Under the pieces are notes generated by a model. The model did no database searches, was not told the DNA's origin, and saw nothing but the letters and a program-made list of their open reading frames with translations. Below, one piece after another: positions 32,399-41,557 of a DNA stretch of 64,000 bases. The stretch comes from Bombella sp. ESL0385 (lineage in GTDB: Bacteria > Pseudomonadota > Alphaproteobacteria > Acetobacterales > Acetobacteraceae): contig NZ_WNIJ01000001.1 in assembly GCF_009725755.1 (NCBI RefSeq), forward strand, positions 434,001 to 498,000, written 5' to 3'. The translations under genes and the position numbers were made by a program. Numbering within the stretch: position 1 is the stretch's first letter; every line of letters starts with the position of its first letter.

Positions 32399-32809
32399 CT
32401 ATTCTCGCTTTTTTCTCTCGTCGTCTGGCAATGTGGTGATTGTAACAGGGCCAACGCCGTTATGGAGGATGCCGATTTTCCTAGCGGCTCCTTTGGAGAG
32501 GTCGATGATTCGATCACTATTATAGGGGCCGCGATCATTAACCCGAACAATGACGGAGCGGCCGGTTACGGATGAGGTGACGCGTATTTTAGTGCCTAAG
32601 GGTAATGTAGGGTGAGCGGCTGTCATGGCGTCTGGGCGTAATCGCTCTCCGCTTGCGGTCCGTTTACCGACGAATTTTTTGCCGCCATACCAGCTTGCAT
32701 CGCCGCTTTCTGTAAAAGGGGCGGCGATAGCAGTCGAGATGAGGGGGAGAAAGGCTAGGCAGAGGCAAAGGGTGGTTTTGGGTAAAAAATTGTGTTGTAT
32801 AGTTGGCAT
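32399..32809 (-). CDS. RlpA-like septal ring lytic transglycosylase
   Basis: This 136-residue exported protein has a signal peptide (ending ISTAIAA) and a double-psi beta-barrel domain with ASWYGGKKFVGKRTASGE, HPTLPLGTKIRVT, VRVNDRGPY and IIDLSKGAA. The conserved aspartate of the RlpA active centre is present. There is no SPOR domain, so septal targeting through denuded glycan is not expected from this protein alone. ATG 32809 is preferred because it opens the signal peptide and has AAGG six bases before it; an upstream start 18 codons earlier is possible. Confidence 0.85.
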   Translation of the reverse strand: MPTIQHNFLPKTTLCLCLAFLPLISTAIAAPFTESGDASWYGGKKFVGKRTASGERLRPDAMTAAHPTLPLGTKIRVTSSVTGRSVIVRVNDRGPYNSDRIIDLSKGAARKIGILHNGVGPVTITTLPDDERKKRE

Positions 32810-32939
32810 TATAAGCCTTGTGGCTGTTGAAGATGGCGTGTTTTTCTCACAAATGAAGGCCAAGGGCTAGGTTTGCGATATAGGGTTGGGTATTTTGCCT
32901 TTAGGGTAATATGGAAAAGAGTGTCTTTACCTAGGGAAT

Positions 32940-33413
32940 ATGAAGATGCTATCAGCCGTCCGGATGAAGCGACCTCTTATTGTTGTCCTAAATGGACCGA
33001 ACCTAAATATGCTAGGGCTGAGACAGCCTGAGATATATGGTGCTGCAACACTGGATGATGTGGAGCAGCTCTGCTTACAAGCAGCGGAACGGCTGGATGT
33101 AACGATTGATTTTCGCCAGACCAATGGTGAGGGGGAGCTAGTATCGTGGGTGCAGGAGTGTCGTGGCCGTGCAAGTGGCATAGTCATCAATCCTGCGGCT
33201 TATGGGCATACGTCAATTGCTTTACTTGATGCGCTTTTAGCCGTTGAGTTGCCGGTGATTGAGGTGCATATGTCTAACATTCATCGCCGGGAAGCATTTC
33301 GTCATCAAACGTATGTTTCTCAGGCAGCCCGTGGCGTTATCTGCGGGTTGGGGATACGTGGTTATGCCCATGCCCTGCAGGCGGTGGCAGATATAATTGA
33401 GGATGAAGGATGA
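32940..33413 (+). CDS. aroQ: Type II 3-dehydroquinate dehydratase
   Basis: This cytosolic shikimate-pathway enzyme of about 157 residues forms dodecamers. The N-terminal motif VLNGPNLNMLGLRQPEIYG carries the catalytic tyrosine (Y33), INPAAYGHTS gives the conserved His region, and VIEVHMSNIHRRE carries the catalytic histidine. ATG 32946 is also possible as start, with better spacing to AGGG. It is translationally coupled to accB by a four-base overlap; the aroQ-accB-accC order is common in Proteobacteria. Confidence 0.94.
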   Translation: MKMLSAVRMKRPLIVVLNGPNLNMLGLRQPEIYGAATLDDVEQLCLQAAERLDVTIDFRQTNGEGELVSWVQECRGRASGIVINPAAYGHTSIALLDALLAVELPVIEVHMSNIHRREAFRHQTYVSQAARGVICGLGIRGYAHALQAVADIIEDEG

Positions 33414-33868
33414 GCCGTATGCTCGTGGATAAGGAGGCCATTCGGGCACTTGCTGATATCTTAACTGATACAGGCCTGACTGAAATTGAAGTGTCCGAGG
33501 GTGATAGCCGCCTTCGTGTTGCGCGTAATGTAAGCGTGCAGGCTGCGGCCCCCGCGGCTGTGGGAGCCCCGGCAGCGGTAGCGGCCCCTGCGGCGGAGAA
33601 GGCCGAGGCCCCGCCTGCGGATTTATCCTCTCATCCTGGCGCGGTGCCTAGCCCGATGGTGGGTGTGGCTTATCTTACGCCAGATCCATCCTCCCCGCCT
33701 TTTGTACAAGAGGGCGCGCAGGTTGCTGCGGGGCAGACCATTATGCTCATTGAAGCTATGAAAACCTTTAACCAGATTAAGGCTCCGCGTGCCGGTAAGC
33801 TAGTCCGTTACTGTGTGGCATCTGGGGAGCCGGTTGAGTTTGGGGCTGCATTGGCGATTATTGAGTAA
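33410..33868 (+). CDS. accB: Biotin carboxyl carrier protein of acetyl-CoA carboxylase
   Basis: This carrier of 152 residues shuttles the carboxyl group between biotin carboxylase and carboxyltransferase in fatty-acid synthesis. The N-terminal domain is followed by an Ala/Pro-rich hinge (about residues 44-70). The biotinyl domain has the thumb-like [13 protein letters not shown] segment and the biotinylation site [10 protein letters not shown] (K118). It overlaps aroQ by four bases and accC by one base (TAATG). Confidence 0.95.
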   Translation: MSRMLVDKEAIRALADILTDTGLTEIEVSEGDSRLRVARNVSVQAAAPAAVGAPAAVAAPAAEKAEAPPADLSSHPGAVPSPMVGVAYLTPDPSSPPFVQEGAQVAAGQTIMLIEAMKTFNQIKAPRAGKLVRYCVASGEPVEFGAALAIIE

Positions 33869-35220
33869 TGTTTTCCAAGATTCTAATCGCCAATCGTGGC
33901 GAGATCGCGTTGCGTGTATTGCGTGCCTGTCGGGAGATGGGCATCAAGACGGTGGCGGTACATTCCACAGCTGATGCCGATGCTATGCATGTCCGTTTGG
34001 CGGATGAGGCTGTCTGCATTGGCCCGCCGAGCTCTCGTGATTCCTATCTGAATGTGGCGGCGATTCTTTCTGCAGCGACGATTACTGGGGCGGAGGCGAT
34101 TCACCCCGGTTATGGCTTCCTCTCTGAGAATGCTGAGTTTGCGGAAACGGTGGAGGAGCATGGTATTGCCTTCATCGGTCCAACGGCTGAGCATATTCGC
34201 ATGATGGGGGATAAAATCACCGCTAAGACCACGATGGAGGCCCTTGGTGTGCCGCTTGTGCCGGGGTCTGATGGGGCGTTGGCTAGCCTTGAGGAAGCGC
34301 GTGAGGTGGCTGAGCGTGTGGGGTATCCTGTCCTCATCAAAGCCGCAGCAGGCGGTGGTGGCCGAGGGATGAAAGTTGCCCAAACGGCTGATGAGATTGA
34401 AGAAGCATGGAGTGTTGCCCGGACAGAAGCACGGGCCGCTTTTGGCAATGATGAGGTTTATTTAGAGAAATATCTCGATAAGCCGCGTCATATTGAGCTT
34501 CAGATTATGGGTGATACGCACGGCAATGTTGTGCATTTTGGGGAGCGTGATTGTTCCTTGCAGCGGCGTCACCAAAAATTGCTGGAAGAAGCAGGCTCGC
34601 CCGTCATTACACCAGAGCAACGTAATGAGATTGGTAAGACCGTTACCGATGCACTCTCGCGTATGAGGTATCGCAATGCGGGGACGTTGGAGTTCCTTTA
34701 TCAAGATGGGCAATTTTGCTTTATTGAGATGAATACCCGTCTGCAGGTGGAGCATCCTGTTACAGAGATGGTGTGTGATGTGGATTTGGTAAGAGAGCAA
34801 ATCCGCGTTGCAGCGGGAGAAAAGCTCGGGTACCGGCAAGAGGACATTGTAATGTCCGGCCATGCGATTGAATGTCGCATCAATGCTGAGGACCCGATGA
34901 GCTTTGTGCCGAATCCAGGTAAAGTGAAGGTCTTTCACGCGCCTGGTGGGTTAGGGGTACGCATGGATAGTGCTATCTTCTCCGGCTATAAGGTTCCGCC
35001 TTATTACGATAGCATGATTGCGAAATTGATCGTCCATGCCCCAACGCGGGAGCAAGCGATTGCTCGTATGAAGCGCGCTTTGACAGAGTGTGTTGTAGAA
35101 GGGGTGAAAACGGTCATTCCACTGCATCAGAAGATATTAGCGGACCCGGAGTTCCAAAAAGGGGATTATACCATCCACTGGCTGGAGAACTTTGTCGATA
35201 AGATGCAGAATAACCACTAA
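33868..35220 (+). CDS. accC: Biotin carboxylase subunit of acetyl-CoA carboxylase
   Basis: This ATP-dependent enzyme carboxylates biotin on AccB. The 450 residues show the start motif [16 protein letters not shown], the ATP-grasp glycine-rich loop [14 protein letters not shown], the [15 protein letters not shown] segment, [16 protein letters not shown] and the catalytic [14 protein letters not shown]. The carboxyltransferase genes accA/accD are not in the window. A terminator follows at 35243. Confidence 0.97.
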   Translation: MFSKILIANRGEIALRVLRACREMGIKTVAVHSTADADAMHVRLADEAVCIGPPSSRDSYLNVAAILSAATITGAEAIHPGYGFLSENAEFAETVEEHGIAFIGPTAEHIRMMGDKITAKTTMEALGVPLVPGSDGALASLEEAREVAERVGYPVLIKAAAGGGGRGMKVAQTADEIEEAWSVARTEARAAFGNDEVYLEKYLDKPRHIELQIMGDTHGNVVHFGERDCSLQRRHQKLLEEAGSPVITPEQRNEIGKTVTDALSRMRYRNAGTLEFLYQDGQFCFIEMNTRLQVEHPVTEMVCDVDLVREQIRVAAGEKLGYRQEDIVMSGHAIECRINAEDPMSFVPNPGKVKVFHAPGGLGVRMDSAIFSGYKVPPYYDSMIAKLIVHAPTREQAIARMKRALTECVVEGVKTVIPLHQKILADPEFQKGDYTIHWLENFVDKMQNNH

Positions 35221-35242
35221 TTTTGCAGTGTATTATGTTGGA

Positions 35243-35275
35243 AAGGCCGTTCCTTTATGAGGGACGGCCTTTTTT
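35243..35275 (+). terminator. Rho-independent terminator after accC
   Basis: A stem of AAGGCCGTTCC with GGGACGGCCTT around a TTTATGA loop is followed by a T run. It lies between accC and the convergent ccmAB fusion gene and may work for both strands. Confidence 0.85.
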
Positions 35276-35279
35276 ATGC

Positions 35280-36605
35280 TTAAGATTGAGCATCGCGTAA
35301 GCTTAACCCCGCGATAAAAGGGCAGAGGGGGACGCTGAGGAGGAAGAAGGCTGCCAAAAGGCTTAACGTGGCATGGTTGGCAGGTCCCGGTGGCATTGTG
35401 CAAGCTAACGTGCCGAAAATGAGGCTTGGGGCCATAAGCGGGAGGGTGAGGATGGGTAGGAGAAGGCTGTTCTGCCGTGCCCCTAGGGTGATAGCCGCTG
35501 TCATGCCACCGAGGAAGGCTAAGGTGAGGCTGCCGAGGGTCATGCTGAGGATAAGGCGGGGCAGGGATGAGAGCGAGAGCTGGAAGAAAAGGGCCATTAA
35601 AGGTGTGATAAGCAGCAGGGGAAGGCTGCTGGTGACCCAATGGCTGATGATTTTACCAAGGGCAATAAAAGTAGGGGAGAGGCGCATGCGTAAGAGGTCT
35701 AAAGAGCCATCTTCCGCATCAGCGTTATAAAGACGTTCCAGCGGTAAGAGGCTTGCGAGCAAGAGGCAGACCCATAAAATGCCCGGCCCAACCTGTTGGA
35801 GGCGCGCTGGGGCGGGGCCGAGTGCGAGCGCAAAGAGCATGCAGCATATGATGAGAAAGCCCAGCCCAGCAATGCCGTCCCGCCGATGAGAGAGAGCCAG
35901 CCAGAACTCGCGGCGGAGATGGTGTAGAAAAGGATGAACGGGGTGTTTTGGCCCCTCATGAATATGTTGCGGCAGGAGTGGTGCAATATGAAGGCGGGAG
36001 GAGAGTGGGGCGGGTGTTATGCTGTGTGTTGCTGTACCGAGTGTGAGTATGTGGCTATGGGGGAGGAGGAGCGGATTATGTGAGGCAGCCATCACGCAGC
36101 CCCCTTGGGCGCGATGTGTGGCGATGATGGTGTTAAAGAGGGCGAGGCTTTGGGCATCCAGCCCATGAGTGGGTTCATCAAGGAGCCAAAGGGGCGCGTT
36201 AGTGAGTAAGAGTCGGGCGAGTCCCACCCGGCGTTTTTGCCCGTATGAAAGCAAACGTACCGGGCAGTTGAGCAAAGGGGTTAAGGCTAAGTGTGTGAGG
36301 GCCTCATGCAGGGCTGTTATTGGGTGGGGGGTAAAGAGGCGGAGATTTTGCTCTACAGTAAGGGTGGGTTTGAGGGCATTGTCCGTCCCTAGCCATGCGA
36401 TATTGGCTGTGCGGGTGAGTGTCCCTTGTGTGGGTGGGCAAAGCCCAGCAATCAGCCGTAGAAAGGAGGATTTACCAACGCCATTAGGCCCGATAAGGGT
36501 AAGGGCATCACCGGGGTATAGCTGACCAGAGAGGTCGTTGATGAGGCACCGCCCTGCACGGGTCAGTTGGATATGGTCTAATGATAAGAGGGGTGTAGGG
36601 TGCAT
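35280..36605 (-). CDS. ccmAB: CcmA-CcmB fusion, heme/cytochrome c maturation ABC exporter
   Basis: A single 441-residue frame joins two normally separate subunits. Residues 1-205 are the CcmA ATPase: Walker A GPNGVGKSS (39-47), the CcmA-style signature LLSYGQKRRVGLARLLL (about 118-134), Walker B LWLLDEPTHGLD and the switch histidine in AASHNPL. A short linker (about 206-225) leads into CcmB, with LRREFWLALSHRRDG, FALALGP and six membrane segments. No frameshift or internal stop is present. The complex energises heme handling for cytochrome c biogenesis (CcmABCD). No other ccm gene lies nearby. The fused subunits would fix ATPase:permease stoichiometry at 1:1. Confidence 0.9.
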   Translation of the reverse strand: MHPTPLLSLDHIQLTRAGRCLINDLSGQLYPGDALTLIGPNGVGKSSFLRLIAGLCPPTQGTLTRTANIAWLGTDNALKPTLTVEQNLRLFTPHPITALHEALTHLALTPLLNCPVRLLSYGQKRRVGLARLLLTNAPLWLLDEPTHGLDAQSLALFNTIIATHRAQGGCVMAASHNPLLLPHSHILTLGTATHSITPAPLSSRLHIAPLLPQHIHEGPKHPVHPFLHHLRREFWLALSHRRDGIAGLGFLIICCMLFALALGPAPARLQQVGPGILWVCLLLASLLPLERLYNADAEDGSLDLLRMRLSPTFIALGKIISHWVTSSLPLLLITPLMALFFQLSLSSLPRLILSMTLGSLTLAFLGGMTAAITLGARQNSLLLPILTLPLMAPSLIFGTLACTMPPGPANHATLSLLAAFFLLSVPLCPFIAGLSLRDAQS

Positions 36606-36790
36606 GAGGGTGTTTCATGTGGAGCGTGTACCCAGAGGGTAGGAAGAAAATGATGCTGATCGATGAAAAATATAGGAAAGCCTGTTTTGCTGGAAGGGCT
36701 CTTATGGTTATGAAGGCACATGATGAATGACTACAAGGCGGTAACGCCACAATGTAGCGTGGGGAAGGACGTTCTGAACTGACTGATTGG

Positions 36791-37534
36791 GTGTTAAAGG
36801 CGAGTAATATCGTCAAATCCTTTAGCGGGAATGAGATTCTGCGGGGGATTTCGCTAGAGGTGGAGCGTGGGGAGTTGATTTCCATCATCGGGCCATCCGG
36901 TTGTGGAAAATCGACCTTTTTGCGATGCCTGAACTTTTTAGAACATCCTGATGCGGGCGATGTGCAGGTGGAGAATGTGAAGCTTGCCAGCCATGGGGCA
37001 TGGCGGCGGGCGGATGAGGCGCAAGCTCATCGGTTGCGGAGCCATGTGGGGATGGTGTTTCAGTCCTTCAATTTATTCCCCCACCGTACGGTGTTGGAGA
37101 ATGTCATGCTCGCACCGATGCAGGTGAAAGGATTAGAGGAAGGCACGGCTCATAAAATTGCCTGCGAGTTGTTGGAGAAAGTGGGTCTATCCGCTGTGAA
37201 GGGGCGGTATCCTGATCGTCTCTCTGGTGGGCAGCAGCAGCGTGCTGCCATTGCGCGGGCTTTGGCTATGAAGCCTTCTGTCATGCTCTATGATGAGCCA
37301 ACCTCTGCGTTGGACCCGGAACTCTCAGAGGAGGTGTTGTCGGTCATGCGGGCATTGGATGCAGAGGGAATGACTCAGCTTGTTGTAACGCATGATATGC
37401 GCTTTGCCCGTGCTGCCTCTGATAGGGTGTTATTTATGGAGGCTGGGCAGATTGTTGAGAGTGGCGACCCGGATGTGATTTTCGCTAATCCGCGTGAGGC
37501 GGGGACGCGGCGTTTTCTGCGAACATTATTGTGA
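36791..37534 (+). CDS. Amino-acid ABC transporter ATPase (GlnQ-like)
   Basis: This 247-residue ATPase of the polar amino-acid uptake family energises the permease encoded immediately downstream. It shows Walker A GPSGCGKSTF, the Q loop VFQSFNLFPH typical of this family, the signature LSGGQQQRAAIARAL, Walker B MLYDEPTSALDPE and the switch HDM. The start is a GTG at 36791 with only a distant AAGGA. The stop overlaps the start of the binding protein-permease gene by four bases. Confidence 0.9.
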   Translation: MLKASNIVKSFSGNEILRGISLEVERGELISIIGPSGCGKSTFLRCLNFLEHPDAGDVQVENVKLASHGAWRRADEAQAHRLRSHVGMVFQSFNLFPHRTVLENVMLAPMQVKGLEEGTAHKIACELLEKVGLSAVKGRYPDRLSGGQQQRAAIARALAMKPSVMLYDEPTSALDPELSEEVLSVMRALDAEGMTQLVVTHDMRFARAASDRVLFMEAGQIVESGDPDVIFANPREAGTRRFLRTLL

Positions 37535-39141
37535 AGGATAAGGGCGTGGTGCGCATGAAACGCGTCTTATTATGGGCAGCTGGCCTTGTGCTATGGACTG
37601 GGCTGTTCGTTGGTGGCTCTGTAGCGTGGGCAGATGGGGCAGCAGCAACAGCGACAGAGCAGCCATCTGTTGCAGGGCTGCATGTGCCGGGGGCACGTAA
37701 TGAGCAGGACTTGCCTTGGGCCTCGGACGGGGAGGCGAATGTCCCTTATGTGTTCCACGACCCTGCGCATGAAGGGCGGATGACAGGGTTTGAATATGAT
37801 CTGATGCAGGCTTTGGCCCCTCGGCTAGGCCGCCAGGGGCGGTTTGTGCAAAATGGGTGGGATGGGCTTATTCCCGGCCTTGGGCGTGACCTTTATGCGT
37901 TGGTTATAGATGGGATTGAGATGACGCCGGAGCATAAGGAGGCGGTGTTATTTTCACGCCCTTATTACGTGACGGTGGACCGGATTGTCCTACGGAAGAG
38001 TGAGACGGGGTTGGAGAGTGTGGCGGCCCTTAAAGGGCATGTTGTTGGCACAATTAAGAGTACTGCGGCGGAGCGGTTATTGCTGGACCACGACCCGGCG
38101 AATGTGCGCTCTTATGATGAGGAGACTAATCTTTTCTCCGACCTGAAGAATGGGCGGCTTGATGCGATTTTGATTGATGAGCCGATAGCCCTTTATTATT
38201 GCTCTGATGATTTAAAGCTCGTAGGGCCGCCGATTGGCCGTGTGGCGTATGGGATTGCGTTTGCCAAGGATAATCCTGGCTTGCGTGATGCTGTTGATGC
38301 CGCTTTAGGCACATTGATGAGCGATGGGACGTTGCATCAGATTCTCGCGCGTTGGAATCTGTGGACGCCACAAATGGCCGATTATACGGGAGACCATAGT
38401 GTCTCCTCTACCCAGCCAACGGCATGGACGGGGTATCGTCAGACGATGGAGCGTATGTCTGGCAGTGGTCTCCAAGCGATGGTGCAGCGTTATAGCAGCT
38501 TCTTGCCCCTTATTGCGCGTGGGGCTTTGATGACGCTTGCCGTATCGGCCCTTGCGATGGTGTTAGCGGTCGCTTTTGGGTTGGTTTTGGCTCTAGCCCG
38601 TGCCTATGGTCTGGCCCCTTTGCGGTGGGTCGCGGGTGTGTATGTGGAGGTTGTGCGTGGCACGCCGCTTTTGATCCAAGTTTTATTTATCTTTTATGGC
38701 CTGCCTGCGTTTGGTGTGAAATTATCGCCCTTCGCGGCGGGTGTGTTGGCTTTGGGGCTGAATTACGCTGCGTATGAGGCAGAGAATTACCGTGCGGGCT
38801 TGCTCTCTGTGCCGCGTGGGCAGATGGAAGCGGCCATTGCGCTGAATATGACCCATCGGCAAGCGTTGCGTTTGGTGATTGTTCCGCAGGCTTTTCGCAC
38901 GGTTGTCCCGGTCATGACGAATGATTTTATCGCGCTCTTAAAGGATAGTTCGCTCGTCTCGGTCATTACTCTAACGGAGTTGAGCCAGACTTATATCCGG
39001 CTCTCCTCGACCTATTATGATTATATTGGGACGGGGCTTTTGGTCGCTCTAGCGTATTTGTTGGTCGGGTTACCTTTTGTCCGCCTCGCCCGCATGGCGG
39101 AAAAGCGCATGGGGCGGGTGGTGTCTAAAGGGCATCATTAA
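37531..39141 (+). CDS. Fused amino-acid binding protein and ABC permease
   Basis: One 536-residue protein combines a signal peptide (MKRVLLWAAGLVL and onward to AWA), a periplasmic solute-binding domain (about residues 55-285; GFEYDLMQALA, SRPYYVTVDRIVL, LKNGRLDAILIDEP) and a membrane permease domain (about 315-530) with the EAA loop LSVPRGQMEAAIALNMTHRQAL. Related fusions occur in GlnP-type uptake systems. The GTG start overlaps the ATPase stop in a GTGA arrangement; an ATG eight codons later is possible. With the ATPase it forms a complete two-gene importer, probably for a polar amino acid; the ligand is not readable. Confidence 0.88.
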   Translation: MKDKGVVRMKRVLLWAAGLVLWTGLFVGGSVAWADGAAATATEQPSVAGLHVPGARNEQDLPWASDGEANVPYVFHDPAHEGRMTGFEYDLMQALAPRLGRQGRFVQNGWDGLIPGLGRDLYALVIDGIEMTPEHKEAVLFSRPYYVTVDRIVLRKSETGLESVAALKGHVVGTIKSTAAERLLLDHDPANVRSYDEETNLFSDLKNGRLDAILIDEPIALYYCSDDLKLVGPPIGRVAYGIAFAKDNPGLRDAVDAALGTLMSDGTLHQILARWNLWTPQMADYTGDHSVSSTQPTAWTGYRQTMERMSGSGLQAMVQRYSSFLPLIARGALMTLAVSALAMVLAVAFGLVLALARAYGLAPLRWVAGVYVEVVRGTPLLIQVLFIFYGLPAFGVKLSPFAAGVLALGLNYAAYEAENYRAGLLSVPRGQMEAAIALNMTHRQALRLVIVPQAFRTVVPVMTNDFIALLKDSSLVSVITLTELSQTYIRLSSTYYDYIGTGLLVALAYLLVGLPFVRLARMAEKRMGRVVSKGHH

Positions 39142-39162
39142 GCTTTTACGGCGAGAGGGAAT

Positions 39163-40122
39163 CTAATGCTCATTGCCCGCCATGGGGTCTCGTAAGGCCC
39201 CAGCGGGGAGGGCCGTATCATCTAGTTGGTCTTCAAAACTGGCTTGTAAGATGTTCTGCCATTGTGGGAGCCATTTTTTCATTCGTGCGACAAAATGGGC
39301 TGATACAGGGTGGGAGGGCAACGCATCCTTCAACCAAGCGGGCGGTGGAGCAAGGAGTTGATGTGTTTGTGGGTTTAAGGGCGGGATGAGGAAATCTATC
39401 GTGCCGACTTGGGCCCTGCCGTCATTTGTTGCTTCGATATGCCGCCATTGCGCCGTCACAAAGAGGGGCGGAATTGGAAAACCCATGACGTTAAGCCGTG
39501 CAATCGCCTCGTTGGTGAAAGGGCTGTCGCTGGGTGTGGGGCCGTGCAAAGTGATGAGACGCAGGGCGGCGCAATCCTCTACGGCTTGTGCTGTGGTGAG
39601 TGTGTTATTGAGGTAGTTGCGGTCATCATGACACACATCAGTCTCCGCCATAACTTGCTCTAGCGGGATGGGTTGCTCGGTTGCTTGGGCGATGAGGATC
39701 CCCGTCACTGCCCCTAGCTCTGTGCGGATTAAAGCGAGAAAGGAATAAGGGGAATTATCGGTGATTTGGGCAGCTAGAACAGGATGCCATGCCCCATGGG
39801 GGAGTAAAAGTGTGTGATTACCGAGTGTAATATGGCCTGTGATAGTTTCTGCTAAGTCAGGATATTGTAGATGAACAGGCATAGGGTGGGATGCGGCTGA
39901 CCCGGAGTTAGAGGCTTGCGGTCTCAAGGCGGTGTTATGTGTGTTGTTGGGCTGAGATGCTGTCTCTAGGGCATGGTTGGGCAGCCATGGGGCGAGCTTT
40001 GTAAGGGTATGAGTGGGGAAGAAAACAGCCAAAGCGATGCTAATACCGCATAAGCATACACAAAGCCGCCATAGGGGAGCATGACGCCATAGGGCAGAAA
40101 AAGCAGAGCAAAAGCGGGTCAT
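39163..40122 (-). CDS. Membrane-anchored protein of unknown function (319 aa)
   Basis: I do not recognise a family. One N-terminal membrane segment (about residues 14-36) is followed by an Ala/Ser/Asn-rich stretch and a soluble domain (about 85-310) with DLAETITGHITLGNHTL, RTELGAVTGILIAQ and AQVGTIDFLIPPLN. Cysteines in ETDVCHDD and VEDCAAL might pair. Positive charge before the segment suggests that the domain faces the periplasm. The ATG overlaps the stop of the AAA+ gene upstream by four bases, so the two are probably made together and may form one complex. Confidence 0.7.
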   Translation of the reverse strand: MTRFCSAFSALWRHAPLWRLCVCLCGISIALAVFFPTHTLTKLAPWLPNHALETASQPNNTHNTALRPQASNSGSAASHPMPVHLQYPDLAETITGHITLGNHTLLLPHGAWHPVLAAQITDNSPYSFLALIRTELGAVTGILIAQATEQPIPLEQVMAETDVCHDDRNYLNNTLTTAQAVEDCAALRLITLHGPTPSDSPFTNEAIARLNVMGFPIPPLFVTAQWRHIEATNDGRAQVGTIDFLIPPLNPQTHQLLAPPPAWLKDALPSHPVSAHFVARMKKWLPQWQNILQASFEDQLDDTALPAGALRDPMAGNEH

Positions 40123-41360
40123 AAACGAGCCTTGTTCATACGGGTTTGCGGGCCGTTGCTGGGGTGGATGCTTAAAGCCCCTGTTGGGCTGGAGAGGAGA
40201 TGAATATGGGTGTAATTTTGTTGCTGAGCGGTGATGAGGGCATCGCTTAACATATCTTCGATAAGGCGGCGGACGCCATGGGCATTGGTTATCTCTTGGG
40301 CATTATAGTGCTTTTGTAAGGGCTGGCTGAAAAGGGATGGGTCAATCCCGCCCGCTTCCACCGTGAGGCCATAATTGCGGATGAGCCTTTCGGCCTCCAA
40401 GGCGGCAATGCGTGTAAGGCTGGCGCGTGTAAGGGGGTGGAAGGTGAAGCTACGGTCCACATGCCCGAGTAGGAGTGGGGGAATTACCTGCTCTGTGGGT
40501 GTGGGAGAGGGATTTGCAGGCTCCAACGCGCTATGAAGCGAGGTTGTGAGGATAAAGATAGATTGTGTTGTCGGGATATGTTTGCCCGTGATGGGGTCAG
40601 GGATGTATCCATCCATCCATGCTGAGATAAGAGCATTGCCGATTTCCGGAGGGGTATATTCGACCCCATTGAGGAGGATGAGGGCATCGGGTTGTGCCCT
40701 GAGGGTGGTGGCGAGGTCATTTAAAAAAGTCAGCCCATAAGTGGGGGGCTGTGCGATGGGAGGCTCTGCCCCCGTGGGGGTGAGTTTTTGCATATCAAAC
40801 GGCACGAGGGGGCGCGCTGTTTGGAGAGCAAGTTGGCGGGCAAGATGTGTTTTGCCTGTACTGGGCGGGCCACTAAACAGAAAAACGCCGACAGGTTGTG
40901 TTCTATTATGGAGGCTAAGACGCCGGCGTAATTGCTGGCTAATCTCCTCACAAATATCATCATGGCCAATGACGCGCGTTTGCAGCGTTGTTGCGAGTTC
41001 CTCTGCATTAAAGCTAGAATCTTGCTGCAAGCGGATGGCGGTTTTCTCATAGGCTTTGGTATTGATTAAATACCCAAGGAGAAGGGTTAGCGGTGTTTTG
41101 CGATGGAATAGGCCATGCTGGGCTAACCGCTCGACAGACAGATAATAGAGTATCCCCCCTAAAGAGAGGGCCAAGGTAATGCAGGCTAGAGGGCTATAAA
41201 AGGGGCGGCCATGGTCGAGTATTTTATAGCCTGTATGGATAATGGCTAAGGGTGCGGTGTGGAATAGAAGGCCAAGCTGTATGAGAGCCAGTAGCAGGAA
41301 AAGGGCCATCATAAGCGGCATCATGCGCGAAAGCCAAAGGAGGAGAGATTTCATCATATG
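40119..41360 (-). CDS. Membrane-anchored Clp-like AAA+ protein with degenerate Walker B
   Basis: The product (413 residues from ATG 41360; a TTG with AGGA at 41393 is an alternative) has two N-terminal membrane segments (about 8-33 and 53-75) and a ClpA/ClpB-type AAA+ module. Walker A is intact (GPPSTGKTHLA, about 164-174). The Walker B position, normally LLDEIE, reads LLNGVEY, replacing the metal-binding Asp by Asn and the catalytic Glu by Gly. A possible arginine finger (GHVDRSFTFHPL) and a sensor-2 arginine (HGVRRLIEDML) remain. It may bind ATP but hydrolyse poorly. Coupled by a four-base overlap to the unknown membrane protein. Function unknown. Confidence 0.75.
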   Translation of the reverse strand, partial: HMMKSLLLWLSRMMPLMMALFLLLALIQLGLLFHTAPLAIIHTGYKILDHGRPFYSPLACITLALSLGGILYYLSVERLAQHGLFHRKTPLTLLLGYLINTKAYEKTAIRLQQDSSFNAEELATTLQTRVIGHDDICEEISQQLRRRLSLHNRTQPVGVFLFSGPPSTGKTHLARQLALQTARPLVPFDMQKLTPTGAEPPIAQPPTYGLTFLNDLATTLRAQPDALILLNGVEYTPPEIGNALISAWMDGYIPDPITGKHIPTTQSIFILTTSLHSALEPANPSPTPTEQVIPPLLLGHVDRSFTFHPLTRASLTRIAALEAERLIRNYGLTVEAGGIDPSLFSQPLQKHYNAQEITNAHGVRRLIEDMLSDALITAQQQNYTHIHLLSSPTGALSIHPSNGPQTRMNKARL

Positions 41361-41528
41361 CTTATATCGCTCACGCTTATTCTTTAAGGCCAAGTATATT
41401 CCTACAGCCTATGGTTTTATGGGAAGCGTGAGAAAGAGGAAAGGGGGGAGGAGGGTATGAGAAAAGCTTGCATCACTTGTGGCTCTGTCGTATCTAGAGA
41501 GATGTTATCACTTTCCGTTCTTTTGGGG

Positions 41529-41554
41529 GGTGGCCCGGTTGGGCCGCCTTTTTT
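41529..41554 (+). terminator. Terminator-like hairpin in the rimP leader
   Basis: GGTGGCCC (41529-41536) pairs with GGGCCGCC (41541-41548), one G-U pair, loop GGTT, followed by six T residues. It ends four bases before the rimP TTG. A complete intrinsic terminator at the head of an essential operon suggests attenuation; a rimP-leader terminator class is known from alphaproteobacteria. It could also end an unseen upstream transcript. Confidence 0.7.
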
Positions 41555-41557
41555 GTT

